From: Trematomus loennbergii
Taxonomy: Eukaryota; Chordata; Actinopteri; Perciformes; Nototheniidae
Reading direction: 5' to 3'
Assembly (NCBI GenBank): GCA_012861695.1
Contig: JAAOOA010000002.1
Location: 29,824,304-29,888,303 of the forward strand
DNA: 64,000 nt
Of this stretch, positions 62,251-64,000 are shown in pieces. The notes below the pieces were generated by a model. The model searched no databases. It was not told the DNA's origin and worked only from the letters and a program-made list of their open reading frames with translations. Both the position numbers and the translations under genes were made by a program. The stretch's first letter is position 1. The number at the start of each line of letters is the position of its first letter.

Positions 62251-63231
62251 AGCCTCATCCCAATACCCCTCCTCGACTCCTCTCTTCCCCTCCTCCGGGA
62301 CTTGACCCGGAAATCGATCAAGACACGCCATTTTGAAGGACGTCCCAATAGCTGAAATGCACATGGAGGAGTCGAGGAGGGGTGAGGGAGGAGGGGTGCG
62401 GGAGGAGACGGAAGGGAGGATACACGAGAGCAGACTATGCGGAAGTGTTTTCACTACTCGCGTATAAAAGCCCCGTCCCCACCTTCACAGCTGGTCGATT
62501 TCAACACAGGAAAACGGAGAACTGGAAGAATGAGTGGAAAAGTGTCACATAAATGTCTAAGTGCTCACAGCTCCGTGGGAATTATTATGTGCAATTCATT
62601 TCTTAAGGTTATACTAACAATTTAAGTCATGTTTAATGATCTTGAACGTCACTAAAACATAGCTATTAAGAAAGCTATTTCATAAAGGGCTAGATCTTGA
62701 TAAATAACAATTATTTTATAGTTTTGTGTTAAAATATTCAGTAGTTAAATTATTTAAAATGCACAGTCCTGAATGGGTTTGTGGTGAATGTGGGATCTAC
62801 AGGACACACATTTTCAGAGTAAAGGCTTTCACATTATTATAATTATATTTGTATTTAAATGTAGGCTACATTTTACACCAAAATGGAACACAAAAGCAGG
62901 ACCAACCATCATACATTGAATTCCTTGACTAACAAGAGAAAGATTAATTAATTAAAATAAATATTTAACAACAAATGGGCCGGTTCTAAAGGTTATTCAG
63001 TTAAGCCCGATGAGAGGGGATACAGCTGTGCACATGTCATCATTAACAGACGCCGTTTAAGAGTGACGTTTGAGTGAACGAGGACGTCCCAATTAATACC
63101 TGAGGACTCCTCTGTCCTCGCGTCTCCTCCTCGTGTCTCTCGCTCGCATCTTACGGAGGCGGAGCTAAGACGCAAGGAAGGGACGCGAGTGAGGGAAAGG
63201 AGGAGTCGAGGAGGGGTATTGAGATGAGGCT
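62251..63231. mobile_element. Non-autonomous DNA transposon, about 980 bp, long TIRs
   Basis: Left end AGCCTCATCCCAATACCCCT then CCTCGACTCCTC; right end, as reverse complement, AGCCTCATCTCAATACCCCT then CCTCGACTCCTC. That is about 32 bp with one mismatch. GC- and CpG-rich ends surround an AT-rich middle (62,600-62,990). No clear TSD and no transposase frame. The block GGACGCGAGTGAGGGA near the right end is shared in slightly altered form with the 22,730 element. Confidence 0.8.
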
Positions 63232-64000
63232 TTAGAGTCTCTGTTGCTCTGCAGGAGAAGCAGCAGCAAACAGAGAGAGGTCTGGCCCTCAGCCTCTTGT
63301 GTTTCCACTGCAGTGTGAAATGCTGCTCTGCTGGGCTCCATCTCTTCAGCTCTGATGGTCCTTTATAATCAGCAGCTCACTTTCGATATGTGCTGCTCTG
63401 TGAGCCGCATGATGAGACTCAGAAGAGGAGATAAATAACCGTTATCATATGTTAAAGTTTAGAGTGTAAAGTGATTTCTGAGAAAATGTATTGTATAAAT
63501 CATTGTGTACAAATATTAATCTCCGTCTGTCTTCAGCAACATGGAGTGCAGCAGCTGTTCATGTCTTATCACCATCACGATTAGCTGCTGAATATCTGAG
63601 CATGTGTATGAGTCTTTTCTTCCTCATCAGTTGAATCCCTCATACTGTAAATGGTTTTCATTAGCATCTCTGGCTGCTGTCAGCAGGGCAGATCTGCTGG
63701 TGTGACTGTGATCAGTTCTCAGTGTGATGCATGACAACTTCCTGCTGGGAGATATGTGAGCTTACAAGGCAGATTAACAGCTTCTTCAGCCAGTAAGCAG
63801 AACAAAACGAGAGGATAGAGAACATGTTTCATAGATTGATGAGTGTCAGTTTTATGTCAATAAGTCTGAAAGGGACACACGTTCAAAAGGAGCCATACAA
63901 AAGTAATATCCTGCGTTATTTTCTTCTGTGAAGAAAGTAAGGAATGTTTTTTGTGAGGTTTTATTATGAGATAACACAAGTAGAGAAGCAGAAACTAGAC
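63232..64000. other. Non-coding stretch, no gene seen
   Basis: Unique-looking sequence to the window edge. Contains the second copy of a 33-bp motif (about 63,673-63,705) also present at about 31,043. Confidence 0.5.

Overview
The window looks like nuclear DNA from a ray-finned (teleost) fish. Evidence: AT-rich non-coding sequence, long (CA)n microsatellites, no compact gene array or bacterial-style operon, and a mix of mobile elements typical of teleosts (CR1/L2-group LINEs, tRNA-derived SINEs ending in an 'AAAGCGTCT' tail, hAT and PIF/Harbinger-like non-autonomous DNA transposons, a Ty3/gypsy LTR fragment). The species cannot be named from the sequence. I found no intact host protein-coding gene. 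The window is best read as intergenic or intronic DNA, and almost all open reading frames of 60-130 codons look like chance.

Layout. 1-5.3 kb: unique sequence with one CA repeat. 5.3-10.8 kb: a terminal-inverted-repeat (TIR) element, a SINE remnant, a 5'-truncated L2-type LINE on the minus strand, and two foldback-type elements meeting in a palindrome. 10.8-22.7 kb: mostly unique, with a GC-rich block at 12.2-12.6 kb and a short LINE tail at 19.9 kb. 22.7-23.2 kb: a 471-bp TIR element. 24.3 kb: a long CA tract. 27.1 kb: a SINE with recognisable Pol III A and B boxes. 32.1-35.3 kb: a nearly full-length but frameshifted LINE; the 3' end of a second copy lies inverted at 49.8-50.1 kb. 38.0 kb: an inverted SINE copy. 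40.4-42.0 kb: a hAT element with a perfect 8-bp target-site duplication (TSD) and other transposon pieces inside. 42.0-42.7 kb: two 202-bp LTRs facing each other around a primer-binding site and the start of a Gag reading frame. 42.8-43.3 kb: a possible untranslated exon (weak). 47.3-48.0 and 59.1-59.5 kb: two related PIF/Harbinger-like elements with 3-bp TSDs. 55.7-57.7 kb: an inverted-repeat element carrying a nested hAT element with a perfect 8-bp TSD and a decayed transposase start. 61.6-63.2 kb: a hAT-type element followed by another TIR element.

The mobile elements show a clear order of events in places, because one sits inside another with its TSD intact. No cellular pathway or gene system is encoded here. 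The most unusual structure is the inverted-LTR element at 42,048-42,699. All family names come from recognising motifs by eye; no database search was run.
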